DNA of 64,000 nucleotides, taken from assembly GCF_016649425.1 (NCBI RefSeq), contig NZ_JADRCR010000004.1, forward strand, positions 124,001 through 188,000, given 5' to 3'. The DNA is from Limnobaculum allomyrinae. GTDB lineage: Bacteria > Pseudomonadota > Gammaproteobacteria > Enterobacterales > Enterobacteriaceae. Positions 1 through 9,812 of this stretch are shown piece by piece; the first letter of the stretch is position 1; the number at the start of each line of letters is the position of its first letter. The translations under genes were made by a program, and so were the position numbers. A model generated the notes under the pieces. The model was not told the DNA's origin. It worked only from the letters and a program-made list of their open reading frames with translations, and made no database searches.

Positions 1-52
1 GTGACATCATCATATCACCAACCCAGGATGGCCCGATAATCAGCGTTTTCAT
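1..52 (-). CDS. waaF: ADP-heptose:LPS heptosyltransferase II, N-terminal fragment (runs off window)
   Basis: Only about 17 codons are present, reading from an ATG at position 52 toward the window edge. They translate to MKTLIIGPSWVGDMMMS, which is the characteristic N-terminus of WaaF/RfaF, including the GPSWVGDMMMS nucleotide-sugar-binding start. WaaF adds the second L-glycero-D-manno-heptose to the inner core of LPS at the cytoplasmic face of the inner membrane. It lies downstream of hldD on the same strand, the usual order, so donor synthesis and transfer are neighbours. A GGAG-like ribosome site lies about 13 bases upstream. The identity is inferred from this short stretch plus the position next to hldD. 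Confidence 0.85.
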   Translation of the reverse strand, partial: MKTLIIGPSWVGDMMMS

Positions 53-96
53 GCTTAATTCTGCTCCAGTTGTAAAACGACACGGCTACTGCATGG

Positions 97-138
97 TTAA
101 AATAAAAGCCCGGAGTCATTAACACAGGGCTTTTTATT
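97..138 (-). terminator. Probable terminator after hldD
   Basis: Read on the minus strand, AAAAGCCC and GGGCTTTT form a GC-plus-A/T stem with a loop of about 15 bases, followed by a T-rich tail (TTTTATTTT). It lies between the hldD stop and the waaF start, which in E. coli are in one operon, so it may attenuate rather than fully stop transcription into waaF. Confidence 0.6.
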
Positions 139-160
139 GAGTGACTGTGTTATTTCAACT

Positions 161-1096
161 TTATAATTTATCTCTATTTAGCCAGGCCATATATTCTGCC
201 ACGCCTTCAGCAACCGTTTTGAAAGGTAGATCATAACCTGTTGCTTTTAATTTAGTAAGGTCAGCCTGAGTATAGGACTGGTAGCGGCCTTTCAAATGTT
301 CAGGGAAGGGAATGTATTCAACATGTCCTTTTTTATGGAAAGCCAATACCGCGTCTGCAACTGCCTGGAATGATTCTGAGCGGCCGGTTCCACAGTTAAA
401 GATGCCTGAGGCGCCATTTTTCCAGAACCAAAGGTTCATATTGGCTACGTCGCCCACATAGATAAAGTCGCGTTTAAACTGCTCGCTACCTGAGAATAAC
501 TTTGGATTTTCACCTTTATTTATTTGATTATTCAGATGAAAAGCAACGCTGGCCATGCTGCCCTTGTGGTTTTCCCGTGGCCCATACACGTTGAAATAGC
601 GGAACCCGCAAATTTGGGATTCGGCCTGAGGCAAAATTTGACGAACATATTGGTCAAACAGGAACTTTGAATAACCATATACGTTAAGAGGCTGCTCAAA
701 TTGGCGATCTTCAACAAAGTTATCGCTACGTCCGCCGTAGGTGGCGGCAGAGGATGCATAGAGGAATGGAATGTGGCGATCCAGACAGAAGTGAAGCAGA
801 TCTTTGGAGTATTGATAGTTATTGTCCATCATATACTTACCATCCCACTCGGTGGTTGATGAGCAGGCGCCCTGATGGAAAACCGCGTCAATATCGCCTA
901 AATCGTCACCGGCGAGAATATGGGCAAGAAAATCTTCTTTATCAATATAATCAGCAATTTCTAAGTCAACCAGATTGGCGAATTTAGTACCATCTTTCAG
1001 GTTATCGACCACCAGGATGTCCTGATATCCGGTATTGTTTAATGCTTTGATGATATTGCTGCCGATAAATCCAGCACCGCCGGTTACGATAATCAT
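161..1096 (-). CDS. hldD: ADP-L-glycero-D-manno-heptose 6-epimerase
   Basis: Converts ADP-D-glycero-beta-D-manno-heptose to ADP-L-glycero-D-manno-heptose, the donor for the LPS inner core; cytoplasmic and NADP-dependent. The 311-residue protein matches the usual length of about 310. The N-terminal Rossmann motif TGGAGFIG is at residues 5-12. Ser116 and the YxxxK pair Tyr140/Lys144 sit exactly where the short-chain dehydrogenase/epimerase catalytic residues are expected. The next gene on this strand is waaF, which uses the product. The 142 bases upstream, before the neighbouring glycosyltransferase gene, should hold its promoter. Identity is certain at family level. Confidence 0.97.
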   Translation of the reverse strand: MIIVTGGAGFIGSNIIKALNNTGYQDILVVDNLKDGTKFANLVDLEIADYIDKEDFLAHILAGDDLGDIDAVFHQGACSSTTEWDGKYMMDNNYQYSKDLLHFCLDRHIPFLYASSAATYGGRSDNFVEDRQFEQPLNVYGYSKFLFDQYVRQILPQAESQICGFRYFNVYGPRENHKGSMASVAFHLNNQINKGENPKLFSGSEQFKRDFIYVGDVANMNLWFWKNGASGIFNCGTGRSESFQAVADAVLAFHKKGHVEYIPFPEHLKGRYQSYTQADLTKLKATGYDLPFKTVAEGVAEYMAWLNRDKL

Positions 1097-1238
1097 GGTT
1101 TCACCACTTGTTCCTAGATAAATTTATTGGGATGTTGTCTGTGTTAAACCGCACCCCGCGTTATTTTATGCCGACTGCATCAACATGGCTATCTGGCAGA
1201 TAGACACTGGATATTATTCTCAGTTCCGTTGCAGATAA

Positions 1239-2000
1239 TTAATGCTTTTTATTATCGTGTTGATACCAGGCTTTCAGGTATTTCATAAAACTGTACGCGA
1301 CAGCGTAAGTTCCGGTAACAACGCCTACTTTGCCATCTTTCCAGCCATTTTTGAAAATATACCATTTCCAGAAAGAGCCAAAAGCGCTAAACAGCCCTCT
1401 GGCTAAAGACGGTTTAACCCGCTTATATTTAACCAGTCGGGTGGTATATCCATTCAGTTTATTAAACACTTCATGGATAGAGAAAAAGGTATCGTGCTTA
1501 ACAAAGCCGGCGATCACGGCAGTACTTTTATAGCCCTCAGCAGCATCATCAACCGGGCGGCTATTGAAGCCAACACATTCACGATTAAATAATCTGACAG
1601 GATAGTCTGGCGAGGTGACGGGATAAATATTATGGACTTCTTTGCCCAAAACAAACCAGTGGCGGGAAATACGAAATGCCATATCAGGTGCAGGCATCGT
1701 CCCGTTCTTAATTTTCTTTATCTCTTCAACGGTTTTCTGGTCAATGATTTCATCACTGTCCATGCAAAGTACCCATTGGTTGCTGACCAATGAGATTGCA
1801 TAGTTCATCTGTTCACCATGTGTGGTATAGGCCCGATAGACGGGTGTTACACCAAACCGCTGACAAATATCCAGAGTTTCATCGCTGCTTCCTGAATCTA
1901 CAATAATTAATTCATCGGCGATTTCTTTCAGGGGCGAAAGTACATCTTCTAGTAAACGTGCGGAATTAAATGTTAGTACGCACACTGATAAAGGAAACAT
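1239..2000 (-). CDS. Family 2 glycosyltransferase, WaaE/KdtX-like
   Basis: A 253-residue GT-A glycosyltransferase. It starts with the nucleotide-binding segment SVCVLTFNSA, followed by IVDSGSSDET (residues 33-42) and the metal-binding DSD at 81-83. The length and the C-terminal half (SFWKWYIFKNGWKDGKVG) resemble the WaaE/KdtX group, which adds glucose to heptose I of the LPS core in Klebsiella, Serratia and Yersinia. No transmembrane segment is evident, so it should act at the cytoplasmic face of the inner membrane. It occupies the yibD-tdh-kbl position of E. coli, next to hldD. The family call is firm; the sugar and acceptor are inference. Confidence 0.75.
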   Translation of the reverse strand: MFPLSVCVLTFNSARLLEDVLSPLKEIADELIIVDSGSSDETLDICQRFGVTPVYRAYTTHGEQMNYAISLVSNQWVLCMDSDEIIDQKTVEEIKKIKNGTMPAPDMAFRISRHWFVLGKEVHNIYPVTSPDYPVRLFNRECVGFNSRPVDDAAEGYKSTAVIAGFVKHDTFFSIHEVFNKLNGYTTRLVKYKRVKPSLARGLFSAFGSFWKWYIFKNGWKDGKVGVVTGTYAVAYSFMKYLKAWYQHDNKKH

Positions 2001-2093
2001 AACCTGACCGCCATTGGACTCAAAAAATAAATAGTAACGTAGCCGCTATTTTTGTTCAATTAAGGATAATTCATATGCTTAGATACGGTTCTC

Positions 2094-3089
2094 TCATCGG
2101 CGATTTTGTGTCGGAGGTAATGAGGACGCGGCTATTTGTGGCGCGACGCTACAATAGGCCAGATAAGAGTAGATTGACCATATTGCCGGTGATGTTCCAA
2201 AAATATTTTTGATAGTGCTATAAGTGGCCTGTGGATTGATTTTCTCAATGGATTCGGGTGCAGGACAGCGATGGCTCAGATCGACAGGAATAGTAACTGG
2301 TTTTTCTGGCGTCTCCACTTCAACCGGTTTAGGGTCGCGAGAGGGATAGGTTCGATGTGGCGCTGATGGCAATAAGTGGCTGACAGGCACAAGTACCACG
2401 TCTGGTGGTAATTGTGGAATCATTTGTTGCAACACGCTAATCGTCGAAGGGTGAGGATGACCAATAGCGATAGCTGAACCATTTTTTTGTGCCATTCTCA
2501 CTGCCAGATTAAACTGTTTTTTTACTGCCGCTTCACTTTGGTCATCATCCAGAAAGACCTTTCTTTTTACTACCTGAACAGAAGTGCCCTCTGCAGCCTG
2601 ACTTGATTTGGTGCTACCAATAGTCACACTATCGAGAAAGTACAGCTGATAGTGGCTAAGGGTTTTCATTACTAACTGCATAGCGCCTAAATCAGAGGTC
2701 ATGGCGCTTCCCATATGATTATTCATTCCCTTTGCATGGGGAACGTTGCGTATTGCCTGAGCGATAATTCGCCGGATTTCTTCCACACTCATTCCCGGAC
2801 GTAGTGTATCCCGTTCCAGAGGCTGCTTACTAATTGGAGCCATTGGCATATGGATTAGGATTTCATGCCCTGATTGATAGGCTTTTTGCGCCATTTCTTG
2901 GGATAGTGGTGCGTTGGGTAAGACGGCGACCGAAATAGCGGCTGGCATTTTCAGGATCTGCTCTTCGTTATGTTTACGATAGCCAAAGTCATCAATAACA
3001 ATCGCCAGTCGGGCGGGGGCAGCTGAAAGCGTAAAGCTTAGGCACAATAAGCCGAGTACAGGGTGGATAAGATGTTTTAATAAAGTCAC
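2094..3089 (-). CDS. yibQ: Divergent polysaccharide deacetylase family protein YibQ
   Basis: A 331-residue exported protein of the divergent polysaccharide deacetylase family (PF04748). After a signal-like hydrophobic segment (PVLGLLCLSFTLSAA), the hallmark LAIVIDDFGYR gives the first metal-site aspartates. EILIHMPMAP and GMNNHMGSAMT give the other conserved His/Asn/Met positions, and AIGHPHPST closes the domain. The proline-rich tail is less conserved. The GTG at 3089 is preferred: it lies two bases after the envC stop and has a GGGAA upstream, whereas the ATG at 3107 lies inside envC without a ribosome site. It follows gpmI-envC as in E. coli, implying co-transcription and a cell-envelope role; the substrate is not established. 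Confidence 0.88.
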   Translation of the reverse strand: MTLLKHLIHPVLGLLCLSFTLSAAPARLAIVIDDFGYRKHNEEQILKMPAAISVAVLPNAPLSQEMAQKAYQSGHEILIHMPMAPISKQPLERDTLRPGMSVEEIRRIIAQAIRNVPHAKGMNNHMGSAMTSDLGAMQLVMKTLSHYQLYFLDSVTIGSTKSSQAAEGTSVQVVKRKVFLDDDQSEAAVKKQFNLAVRMAQKNGSAIAIGHPHPSTISVLQQMIPQLPPDVVLVPVSHLLPSAPHRTYPSRDPKPVEVETPEKPVTIPVDLSHRCPAPESIEKINPQATYSTIKNIFGTSPAIWSIYSYLAYCSVAPQIAASSLPPTQNRR

Positions 3090-3091
3090 TA

Positions 3092-4375
3092 CTATTTCCC
3101 AAGCCATGGTTGTGGGTTAACTGCTTGTCCCTGACGGCGAATTTCAAAATACAGCGAAGGTTCTCCCTGACCGCCACTGGTGCCAACCAGCGCAATTGGT
3201 TGACCCGCTTTAACCTGACTACCAACACTGACCAGTGCACTCTGGTTATAGCCATACAGGCTCATGTCACTTTTACCATGCTCGATAACAACAACCAGAC
3301 CATAGCCTTGTAGCCAGTCAGCCAGTAATACCCGACCATCAGCAATGGCTCGAACTTCACTGCCTTCCGCAGCGTTAATAACCATACCTTTCCAGCGAAG
3401 CTCACCTTGCAATGCTTCACCAAACCGATGGCTTACTTGCCCTCTTACTGGCCATATCGCCTGAGCTGCCGGACGACCAAGTCCACCAGTACGCGCCATC
3501 AGAGAACGCTCTTCTTCTGTTGGTTTATACACTGAACCTGATTTTTGAGCCTGCTGTTGACGCACTCTTAGTTTTTCCGCTTCCCGTTGTTCGCGGGCAG
3601 CACGGGCTTTGGCTTCCCGTTCAGCTTTGGCTATTTGATCCCTTAAGCGGGATTCATTTTTCTTCAATTCCGCCAGTTTTTGCTGATCGGCTTGAATGGA
3701 AACATCCAAAGCACTTAAGGTTTTCTTACGAGCCTGGCGTACGGACTCCAGTTTTACCTGTTCGTCTTTTTGCTGGCCAAGCAGAGTTTTCTGCTCGGTC
3801 TGTTTGGTTTGTAACTTGGCTTTTTCCTGCTTCAGGTCGGTTTGTGTTTCTTTGAGTTCATCAATAGTTTTTTGACGAGCCTGATTCAGATAACCGTAAT
3901 AGGCGAGGATCCTCTCGCTGCGTTGACTCTCTTCACTTTCCAGAATCAGTTGAAGCTCGGAGCTTTTTCCCAGTCGAAAAGCGGCATCCAGCTGTTTAGC
4001 CAGATACTCCTGCTGAGTATTTTGTTGTTTTTGCAGCCGTTTTATATTGTTGTTAAGGGTGCCGATTTCGCTACCTAAGGTATTTAGCGCCCCCTGGGTT
4101 TTGCGTAATATCAGGCTGGACTGAGCAATGGATTTCTCCTGCTCTTTAAGCTGCACATTAAGGTCTTCACGCTGTTTTTGCTGTAGTTTGACGTTTTTTT
4201 CTTTTTCAGCAATGTCTTGTAAAACGGAATTAAGCTGCTGCTTATTATTTTCGTCAGCATAGCCAGGATAAGAATAGAGAAGTGCGCCAGCACAGAGCAG
4301 GCTGGCGCAAATAACACTCAAACTGAAACGGTGGGTCGATACACGTGGTGCAGAGTCCTGTTTTGGTATCCGCAC
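3092..4375 (-). CDS. envC: Murein hydrolase activator EnvC
   Basis: Periplasmic activator of the division amidases AmiA and AmiB. The protein shows a signal segment ending near YPGYADE, long coiled coils rich in Lys/Gln/Glu (TPR-free helical stretches such as NTLGSEIGTLNNNIKRLQK) and a C-terminal LytM fold. That LytM domain is degenerate: the usual HLH-type metal motif reads SLYFEIR, as expected for EnvC, which activates but does not cut. I chose the GTG at 4375 because AGGGGGT lies just upstream (4381-4387); the ATG at 4426 lacks a ribosome site and sits 10 bases after the gpmI stop. From 4375 the protein is 427 residues (E. coli 419). Operon with gpmI and yibQ. Confidence 0.93.
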   Translation of the reverse strand: MRIPKQDSAPRVSTHRFSLSVICASLLCAGALLYSYPGYADENNKQQLNSVLQDIAEKEKNVKLQQKQREDLNVQLKEQEKSIAQSSLILRKTQGALNTLGSEIGTLNNNIKRLQKQQNTQQEYLAKQLDAAFRLGKSSELQLILESEESQRSERILAYYGYLNQARQKTIDELKETQTDLKQEKAKLQTKQTEQKTLLGQQKDEQVKLESVRQARKKTLSALDVSIQADQQKLAELKKNESRLRDQIAKAEREAKARAAREQREAEKLRVRQQQAQKSGSVYKPTEEERSLMARTGGLGRPAAQAIWPVRGQVSHRFGEALQGELRWKGMVINAAEGSEVRAIADGRVLLADWLQGYGLVVVIEHGKSDMSLYGYNQSALVSVGSQVKAGQPIALVGTSGGQGEPSLYFEIRRQGQAVNPQPWLGK

Positions 4376-4435
4376 AATCGACCCCCTGATAGCTTGTGAA
4401 TTGTGAAAAAAAATCGCTTCCTTCATGGAAGGCGA

Positions 4436-5980
4436 TTATTTCACGATGAACAGCGGCTTACCAGTCATCTCTTGTGGAATTTCCATTCCCATCAGGCTGA
4501 GCATGGTTGGTGCAAGGTCAGACAGTTTGCCACCTTCGACGACCTGTGCTGACTTTCCTACATAAATTAATGGTACTGGCAGGCTGGTATGTGCCGTATG
4601 AGCCTGACCCGTTGCCGGATCGCGCATTTGTTCAGCATTACCATGGTCGGCAGTAACCAATAATTGTCCACCTACTTTTTCAACGGCGGCAACCACTTGA
4701 CCAACACAGGCATCCAGCGTTTCTACGGCTTTAATCGCTGCTTCATATACACCGGTATGACCAACCATATCGCCGTTAGGGTAGTTACATATAATGGCGT
4801 CATATTTACCGCTTTCGATAGCCGCAACTAACTTCTCGGTGAGTTCTGCGGAACTCATTTCTGGTTGTAAGTCATAGGTAGCAACTTTAGGCGAATTCAC
4901 CAGAATACGATCTTCACCGGTGAATGGATCTTCTACGCCGCCATTATAGAAAAATGTCACGTGGGCATATTTTTCTGTTTCTGAAATACGTAACTGAGTC
5001 TTATCGTGCTTCATCAGCCATTCACCAAAGGTATTAGTGAGTGAATCTGGTGGGTAAGCACATGCCGCTTTAATATCAGCCGCGTATTCTGTCAGCATGA
5101 CAAACTCGCTGAACTTAACCACTTTATTACGTTTAAATCCGTCGAAGTCAGAATTGATAAAAGTACGAGTGATTTGACGAGCACGGTCAGCTCGGAAATT
5201 CATAAAAATTAATGCATCACCATCCTGCATCGCGGCAGAAGGTTCACCTGATTTTTGAATAACCGTCGGTTTAACAAACTCATCGTTTTCATCACGGCTG
5301 TATGCAGCCTGTAATCCAGAAACCGCATCTTCTGCGGTAAATTCGCCGTTGGCATCAGTCATCAGATCATAAGCAAGTTGCACACGATCCCAACGGTTAT
5401 CGCGGTCCATTGCATAGTAACGGCCTACGATAGAAGCGATACGACCACAGCCCAGCTTTTCAAATTCTTGGGTGAATCGTTTCAGTGTTGATTGCGCACT
5501 ACGGGGTGGGGTGTCGCGACCATCCAGAAAAGCATGCAGGTATACGGCTTTTGCGCCACGCTTTGCGGCTAATTCAATCATCGCCAGAATATGGTCTTCA
5601 TGGCTGTGAACGCCACCAGGGGACATCAATCCCATAATGTGAACCGCTTTATTGGCTGCAACTGCGCCATCAACAGCGGAAGTTAATACCGGGTTGGTAA
5701 AGAAGTCACCATCTTTAATCTCTTTGTCCAGACGAGTGAGATCTTGATAAACGATGCGTCCGGCGCCCAGATTCACGTGGCCAACTTCAGAGTTACCCAT
5801 TTGACCATCGGGTAAACCTACATCCAGACCAGAAGCAGCAATGAGTGTATGTGGGTAGTTCTTCCACAGATTATCCATCACGGGTTTTTTAGCATTAATG
5901 ATGGCGTTATCCTGTTGTTCTTCCCGATAGCCATAACCATCAAGAATCACCAGAACCATGGGTTTTTTTGTGCTCGACAT
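4436..5980 (-). CDS. gpmI: 2,3-bisphosphoglycerate-independent phosphoglycerate mutase
   Basis: Interconverts 3- and 2-phosphoglycerate in glycolysis using two manganese ions and a phosphoserine intermediate. The 514-residue length is typical. The metal motif ILDGYG places Asp at 14, the nucleophile Ser64 lies in MGNSEVGH, and the C-terminal [10 protein letters not shown] carries the second metal site, as in the alkaline phosphatase superfamily. It is the first gene of the gpmI-envC-yibQ group, separated from envC by only 60 bases. Confidence 0.97.
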   Translation of the reverse strand: MSSTKKPMVLVILDGYGYREEQQDNAIINAKKPVMDNLWKNYPHTLIAASGLDVGLPDGQMGNSEVGHVNLGAGRIVYQDLTRLDKEIKDGDFFTNPVLTSAVDGAVAANKAVHIMGLMSPGGVHSHEDHILAMIELAAKRGAKAVYLHAFLDGRDTPPRSAQSTLKRFTQEFEKLGCGRIASIVGRYYAMDRDNRWDRVQLAYDLMTDANGEFTAEDAVSGLQAAYSRDENDEFVKPTVIQKSGEPSAAMQDGDALIFMNFRADRARQITRTFINSDFDGFKRNKVVKFSEFVMLTEYAADIKAACAYPPDSLTNTFGEWLMKHDKTQLRISETEKYAHVTFFYNGGVEDPFTGEDRILVNSPKVATYDLQPEMSSAELTEKLVAAIESGKYDAIICNYPNGDMVGHTGVYEAAIKAVETLDACVGQVVAAVEKVGGQLLVTADHGNAEQMRDPATGQAHTAHTSLPVPLIYVGKSAQVVEGGKLSDLAPTMLSLMGMEIPQEMTGKPLFIVK

Positions 5981-6324
5981 TCAAATAACCTCGTAAATAA
6001 CATTGAAATTTTGCAGTACTTATTTCATATCCAATGTGCTTCTTATACCACATTGAGAACTTAGAGGTAACGATAGGTACAACCAGCATCGTCATTTGGC
6101 GGAGAATTTTACTACAGTCGGAGAAAAATAAGCGGAAAATCAGACTTTGATACCTGTTTTTACTCTTTTTCAATATGTTTCGCTGTAGACTCTTGGTAAA
6201 ATTTTTAGAGATATGCCGTATTTTCTGCATTGCTAACCGTATTTTGGCTGTATTTGATGCAGTGCGAAGGTATACTCCATAACCTTGATTATTTAATCCC
6301 AAACAGCGGGAGTTGTTATTCTCC
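5981..6324. other. Divergent intergenic region gpmI/yibN
   Basis: About 344 bases between the two divergent starts. It must contain both promoters, but I see no convincing -35/-10 pair, operator or RNA gene. The sequence is AT-rich without strong hairpins. Confidence 0.4.
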
Positions 6325-6756
6325 ATGGAACAAGTTATGCAATTTGTTAGTAACCATCCGGTATTGAGTATTGCCTGGGTTGGGTTACTGATCGCTGTCA
6401 TTTTTATGACGCTAAAAACAGCAACATCTAAAGTTAAAGATATCAGCAATTCGGATTTGACCCGGCTGATCAACTCAGAAGATGCCGTCGTTGTTGACAC
6501 CCGTACTATCGATGATTTCCGTAAAGGGCATATTGTCGGTGCTATCAACTTAACGCCAACAGATATTAAAAATGGCACTCTTGCCGTTTTGGACAAACAT
6601 AAAGAGCGTCCGGTGGTGGTACTGTGTGCTAATGGCACCAGTTCAAAAGAGCCGGCAGAAGCGTTGGTTAAAGAGGGCTTTACACAGGTATTCACTCTGA
6701 AAAATGGATTATCTGGCTGGAGTGGTGAAAACCTGCCATTGGTTCGCGGTAAGTAA
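6325..6756 (+). CDS. yibN: Membrane-anchored rhodanese-like protein YibN
   Basis: A 143-residue protein with one N-terminal transmembrane helix (about residues 12-30) and a cytosolic rhodanese domain. The active-site-type cysteine is Cys101 in [10 protein letters not shown], followed by a complete C-terminal fold ending NLPLVRGK as in E. coli YibN. The ATG at 6325 (MEQVMQFV) matches the family N-terminus and has GGGAG 12 bases upstream; a TTG at 6313 is too close to that site. In E. coli grxC follows and then secB; here grxC is absent and secB comes after about 105 bases. The physiological role is not settled; a sulfurtransferase or membrane-biogenesis link is possible. Confidence 0.88.
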   Translation: MEQVMQFVSNHPVLSIAWVGLLIAVIFMTLKTATSKVKDISNSDLTRLINSEDAVVVDTRTIDDFRKGHIVGAINLTPTDIKNGTLAVLDKHKERPVVVLCANGTSSKEPAEALVKEGFTQVFTLKNGLSGWSGENLPLVRGK

Positions 6757-6861
6757 TAGTCGGTAAAACGGGATGAGCCCCATTTTACTGTTTGTCTCAA
6801 TATTCCCGATTATTGCTTTATTTCAGCATGAGAAGGACATTTAACTTAAAGGTAATTTTTT

Positions 6862-7335
6862 ATGTCAGAGCAAAGCAACCCAGAAATGGCGTTTCAAATC
6901 CAACGCATTTATACCAAAGACGTCTCTTTTGAAGCTCCAGCAGCACCGTTGATTTTTCAACAAGATTGGGATCCTCAGGTAAAACTGGATTTAGATACGG
7001 CTTCCAGCCAACTGGGCGATGGTGTATTTGAAGTGGTTTTACGCGTTACAGCAACAGCGATGCTGGGTGAAGATACTGCATTCTTATGTGAAGTCCAGCA
7101 AGCAGGTATCTTTAGCATCACTGGCCTGGATGATTCTCAGATGGCTCACTGCCTGGGTGCATACTGCCCGAACATTTTGTTCCCTTATGCTCGTGAATGC
7201 GTGTCTGCTCTGGTTTCTCGCGGTAGTTTCCCTCAATTGAATTTGGCGCCAGTTAACTTTGATGCGCTGTTCATGAACTATCTGCAACAGCAAGCCGAAG
7301 CTGAGCAAGGCGCTGCGCCGCATCAGGACGCGTAA
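6862..7335 (+). CDS. secB: Protein-export chaperone SecB
   Basis: Cytosolic tetrameric chaperone that keeps preproteins unfolded and hands them to SecA. The 157-residue protein carries the family core ([33 protein letters not shown], [25 protein letters not shown] segment) and an acidic, Gln-rich tail. Its stop overlaps the gpsA start by one base (TAATG), so the two are translationally coupled, as in other enterobacteria. Confidence 0.97.
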   Translation: MSEQSNPEMAFQIQRIYTKDVSFEAPAAPLIFQQDWDPQVKLDLDTASSQLGDGVFEVVLRVTATAMLGEDTAFLCEVQQAGIFSITGLDDSQMAHCLGAYCPNILFPYARECVSALVSRGSFPQLNLAPVNFDALFMNYLQQQAEAEQGAAPHQDA

Positions 7336-8348
7336 TGAAACAGGTCGATATGACTGTTATCGGTGCCGGCTCGTACGGCACCGCTTTAGCCATTACGCTG
7401 GCGCGTAATGGTCACTCGGTGGTGCTGTGGGGCCACGATCCTAAACATATTGCACAACTGCAACAGGACCGAAAGAATCAGGCATTTCTTCCGGATGTTC
7501 CATTCCCGGATACGTTACAGTTGCAGGCCGATCTCCAGCAGGCTATCAGTGTCAGTCAGGATATTCTGGTGGTTGTACCCAGTCATGTTTTTGGTGATGT
7601 CCTTCGCCAGATCAAACCGTTTTTACAGCCAAATGCGCGTATTGTCTGGGCAACTAAAGGGCTGGAAGCCGAAACCGGGCGTTTGTTGGCCGAAGTCGCC
7701 AGAGAAGCGTTAGGGGATGATATCCCTCTGGCTGTTATCTCCGGCCCCACTTTTGCTAAAGAGCTTGCCGCGGGTTTACCTACCGCAATCGCGGTGGCTT
7801 CATCGGATCCTCAGTTCACTGATGATCTGCAAAAGTTATTGCACTGCGGGAAGAGTTTCAGGGTTTACAGCAATCCGGACTTTATTGGCGTTCAGTTAGG
7901 CGGTGCGGTTAAAAACGTTATTGCGATTGGTGCCGGTATGTCTGACGGTATTGGCTTTGGTGCCAATGCCAGAACAGCATTAATAACCCGGGGTCTGGCA
8001 GAAATGAGTCGCTTAGGTGCCGCTTTGGGCGCAGATCCTGCCACCTTTATGGGCATGGCTGGATTAGGGGATCTGGTATTGACCTGTACGGATAACCAAT
8101 CCCGTAACCGTCGTTTTGGCATTATGCTGGGCGAAGGAAAGAATGTTGAAGAAGCCCAAAACCTGATTGGTCAGGTGGTTGAAGGCTATCGTAATACCAA
8201 AGAAGTGTGGGTACTGGCTCAGCGCCATGGCGTAGAGATGCCAATTACTGAACAGATTTATCAGGTACTTTATGCCGGTAAAGATGCCCGGGAAGCGGCT
8301 ATCACTCTACTCAGCAGAACCAGCAAAGATGAGAAAATAAAAGTCTAA
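7335..8348 (+). CDS. gpsA: Glycerol-3-phosphate dehydrogenase [NAD(P)+]
   Basis: Reduces dihydroxyacetone phosphate to sn-glycerol 3-phosphate for phospholipid synthesis; cytosolic. The 337-residue protein has the N-terminal dinucleotide motif GAGSYGTA, the catalytic-lysine segment [13 protein letters not shown], and the C-terminal substrate-domain motif [11 protein letters not shown]. It overlaps secB by one base and is followed 57 bases later by cysE, the standard secB-gpsA-cysE cluster. Confidence 0.97.
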   Translation: MKQVDMTVIGAGSYGTALAITLARNGHSVVLWGHDPKHIAQLQQDRKNQAFLPDVPFPDTLQLQADLQQAISVSQDILVVVPSHVFGDVLRQIKPFLQPNARIVWATKGLEAETGRLLAEVAREALGDDIPLAVISGPTFAKELAAGLPTAIAVASSDPQFTDDLQKLLHCGKSFRVYSNPDFIGVQLGGAVKNVIAIGAGMSDGIGFGANARTALITRGLAEMSRLGAALGADPATFMGMAGLGDLVLTCTDNQSRNRRFGIMLGEGKNVEEAQNLIGQVVEGYRNTKEVWVLAQRHGVEMPITEQIYQVLYAGKDAREAAITLLSRTSKDEKIKV

Positions 8349-8405
8349 TTACCATCAGTATCCATTGTTTTTATTGGAACCAGAGGTGTAAGCAGGAGCT
8401 GGAAA

Positions 8406-9224
8406 ATGTCATCAGAGTCAATGCAGGTCTGGAATGAGATAAAAGTTGAAGCGCGAAAACTGGTTGATTGTGAACCTATCCTTGCCAGTTTCTTTCATTC
8501 GACACTGTTGAATCATGAGTTTCTGGGGAATGCCCTGAGCTATATTCTGGCCAATAAATTGGCCAGTGCCACCATGCCGGCAATTTCCGTGCGGGAAATT
8601 ATTGAAGCGGCAATTCAGTCTGATAACACCATTGTTGAATCTGCCGCTCGTGATATTTTGGCGGTACGTCAGCGCGATCCTGCGGTTGATAAATACTCAA
8701 CGCCACTACTTTACCTTAAAGGTTTCCATGCATTGCAGGCCTATCGCGTGGGCCACTGGTTATGGCAGCAGAATCGTAAAGCACTGGCGATTTATCTGCA
8801 AAACCAAGTCTCTGTGGTGTTTGGGGTCGATATTCATCCGGCGGCGCGTATTGGTCACGGTATCATGCTGGATCACGCTACCGGCATTGTGATTGGTGAA
8901 ACCGCCGTTGTAGATAACGATGTCTCTATTCTTCAATCTGTGACGTTGGGTGGTACCGGCAAAGAAGGTGGCGATCGTCATCCTAAGATCCGTGAAGGGG
9001 TGATGATTGGTGCAGGTGCTAAAATTCTTGGCAATATTGAAGTGGGAAGAGGCGCCAAAATTGGTGCGGGTTCTGTGGTGCTACAAGCGGTACCGCCTTA
9101 TACCACGGTAGCAGGTGTACCGGCCCGAATTGTTGGGCGCTCAGGCTGCGATAAGCCTTCAATGGAAATGGATCAAAGCTTTAATGGCTTGAAGGGGGAT
9201 ATCGATCTCCCGGTTGATGATTAA
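8406..9224 (+). CDS. cysE: Serine O-acetyltransferase
   Basis: Acetylates L-serine with acetyl-CoA, the first committed step of cysteine synthesis; the enzyme is feedback-inhibited by cysteine and binds CysK through its C-terminus. The 272-residue protein has an N-terminal helical domain and a left-handed parallel beta helix of hexapeptide repeats (from about DIHPAARIGHG). The catalytic-type HATGIVIGET and VTLGGTGK segments are present. The tail ends DIDLPVDD, lacking the terminal Ile of the classic CysK-binding peptide, so complex formation could be weaker. An AGGAGCTGGAAA ribosome site precedes the ATG. Confidence 0.96.
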   Translation: MSSESMQVWNEIKVEARKLVDCEPILASFFHSTLLNHEFLGNALSYILANKLASATMPAISVREIIEAAIQSDNTIVESAARDILAVRQRDPAVDKYSTPLLYLKGFHALQAYRVGHWLWQQNRKALAIYLQNQVSVVFGVDIHPAARIGHGIMLDHATGIVIGETAVVDNDVSILQSVTLGGTGKEGGDRHPKIREGVMIGAGAKILGNIEVGRGAKIGAGSVVLQAVPPYTTVAGVPARIVGRSGCDKPSMEMDQSFNGLKGDIDLPVDD

Positions 9225-9262
9225 CCATTTGCCATCAGAATTGTTCAAATAGTTTATTTTTG

Positions 9263-9287
9263 CTGACCGGTTTTCCGGTCAGTTTCT
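9263..9287 (+). terminator. Intrinsic terminator after cysE
   Basis: CTGACCGG, loop TTTT, CCGGTCAG form a perfect 8-bp stem followed by TTTCTATT. It lies between the converging cysE and trmL genes, 38 bases after the cysE stop. Confidence 0.8.
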
Positions 9288-9759
9288 ATTCCCGATGTAA
9301 TGCTCCCTGATAACCTAATTGCCTCCATGCTTCATACACCACCACTGAAACGGCATTTGACAGGTTCATACTGCGGCTGTTCGGTTGCATAGGAATGCGA
9401 ATTTTTTGCTCTTTCGGCAGGTTATCCAAAACTTCCGCAGGTAAGCCACGCGTTTCAGGACCAAACAGCAGGTAATCGCCGGGCTGATATGATACTGCGC
9501 TGTGAGCCGGTGTTCCTTTGGTGGTCAGGGCAAATAGCCGGGCAGGATTTTCGTTAGCAACAAACGTCTGATAATTCTTATGGCGTTTGATAGCAGTAAA
9601 CTCATGGTAATCCAGTCCGGCGCGGCGCAGACGTTTATCATCCCAGGTAAAACCCAGTGGTTCTATCAGATGTAGCTGGAATCCGGTATTTGCACACAGG
9701 CGGATAATGTTGCCGGTGTTTGGTGGTATTTCTGGTTCGAATAAAACAATATTTAACAT
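9286..9759 (-). CDS. trmL: tRNA (cytidine(34)/uridine(34)-2'-O)-methyltransferase
   Basis: SPOUT-class enzyme that 2'-O-methylates the wobble base of the two tRNA-Leu isoacceptors. At 157 residues it has the minimal SPOUT fold. Visible motifs are [15 protein letters not shown] near the N-terminus, [11 protein letters not shown] (motif 2), and [20 protein letters not shown] forming the knotted SAM site. It converges on cysE, sharing the terminator region, and is followed on the same strand by cpxA upstream of it. Confidence 0.95.
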   Translation of the reverse strand: MLNIVLFEPEIPPNTGNIIRLCANTGFQLHLIEPLGFTWDDKRLRRAGLDYHEFTAIKRHKNYQTFVANENPARLFALTTKGTPAHSAVSYQPGDYLLFGPETRGLPAEVLDNLPKEQKIRIPMQPNSRSMNLSNAVSVVVYEAWRQLGYQGALHRE

Positions 9760-9812
9760 GCGCCCCCCAATTCAGAGAGGCGCAGAATAGCAGATATTGA
9801 ATCGCGCTAGAA

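Noticed and set aside
5940-6800. 286-codon open frame on the minus strand across yibN
   Set aside because: It is antisense to yibN and the gpmI start, has no family resemblance, and yibN is clearly the real gene.
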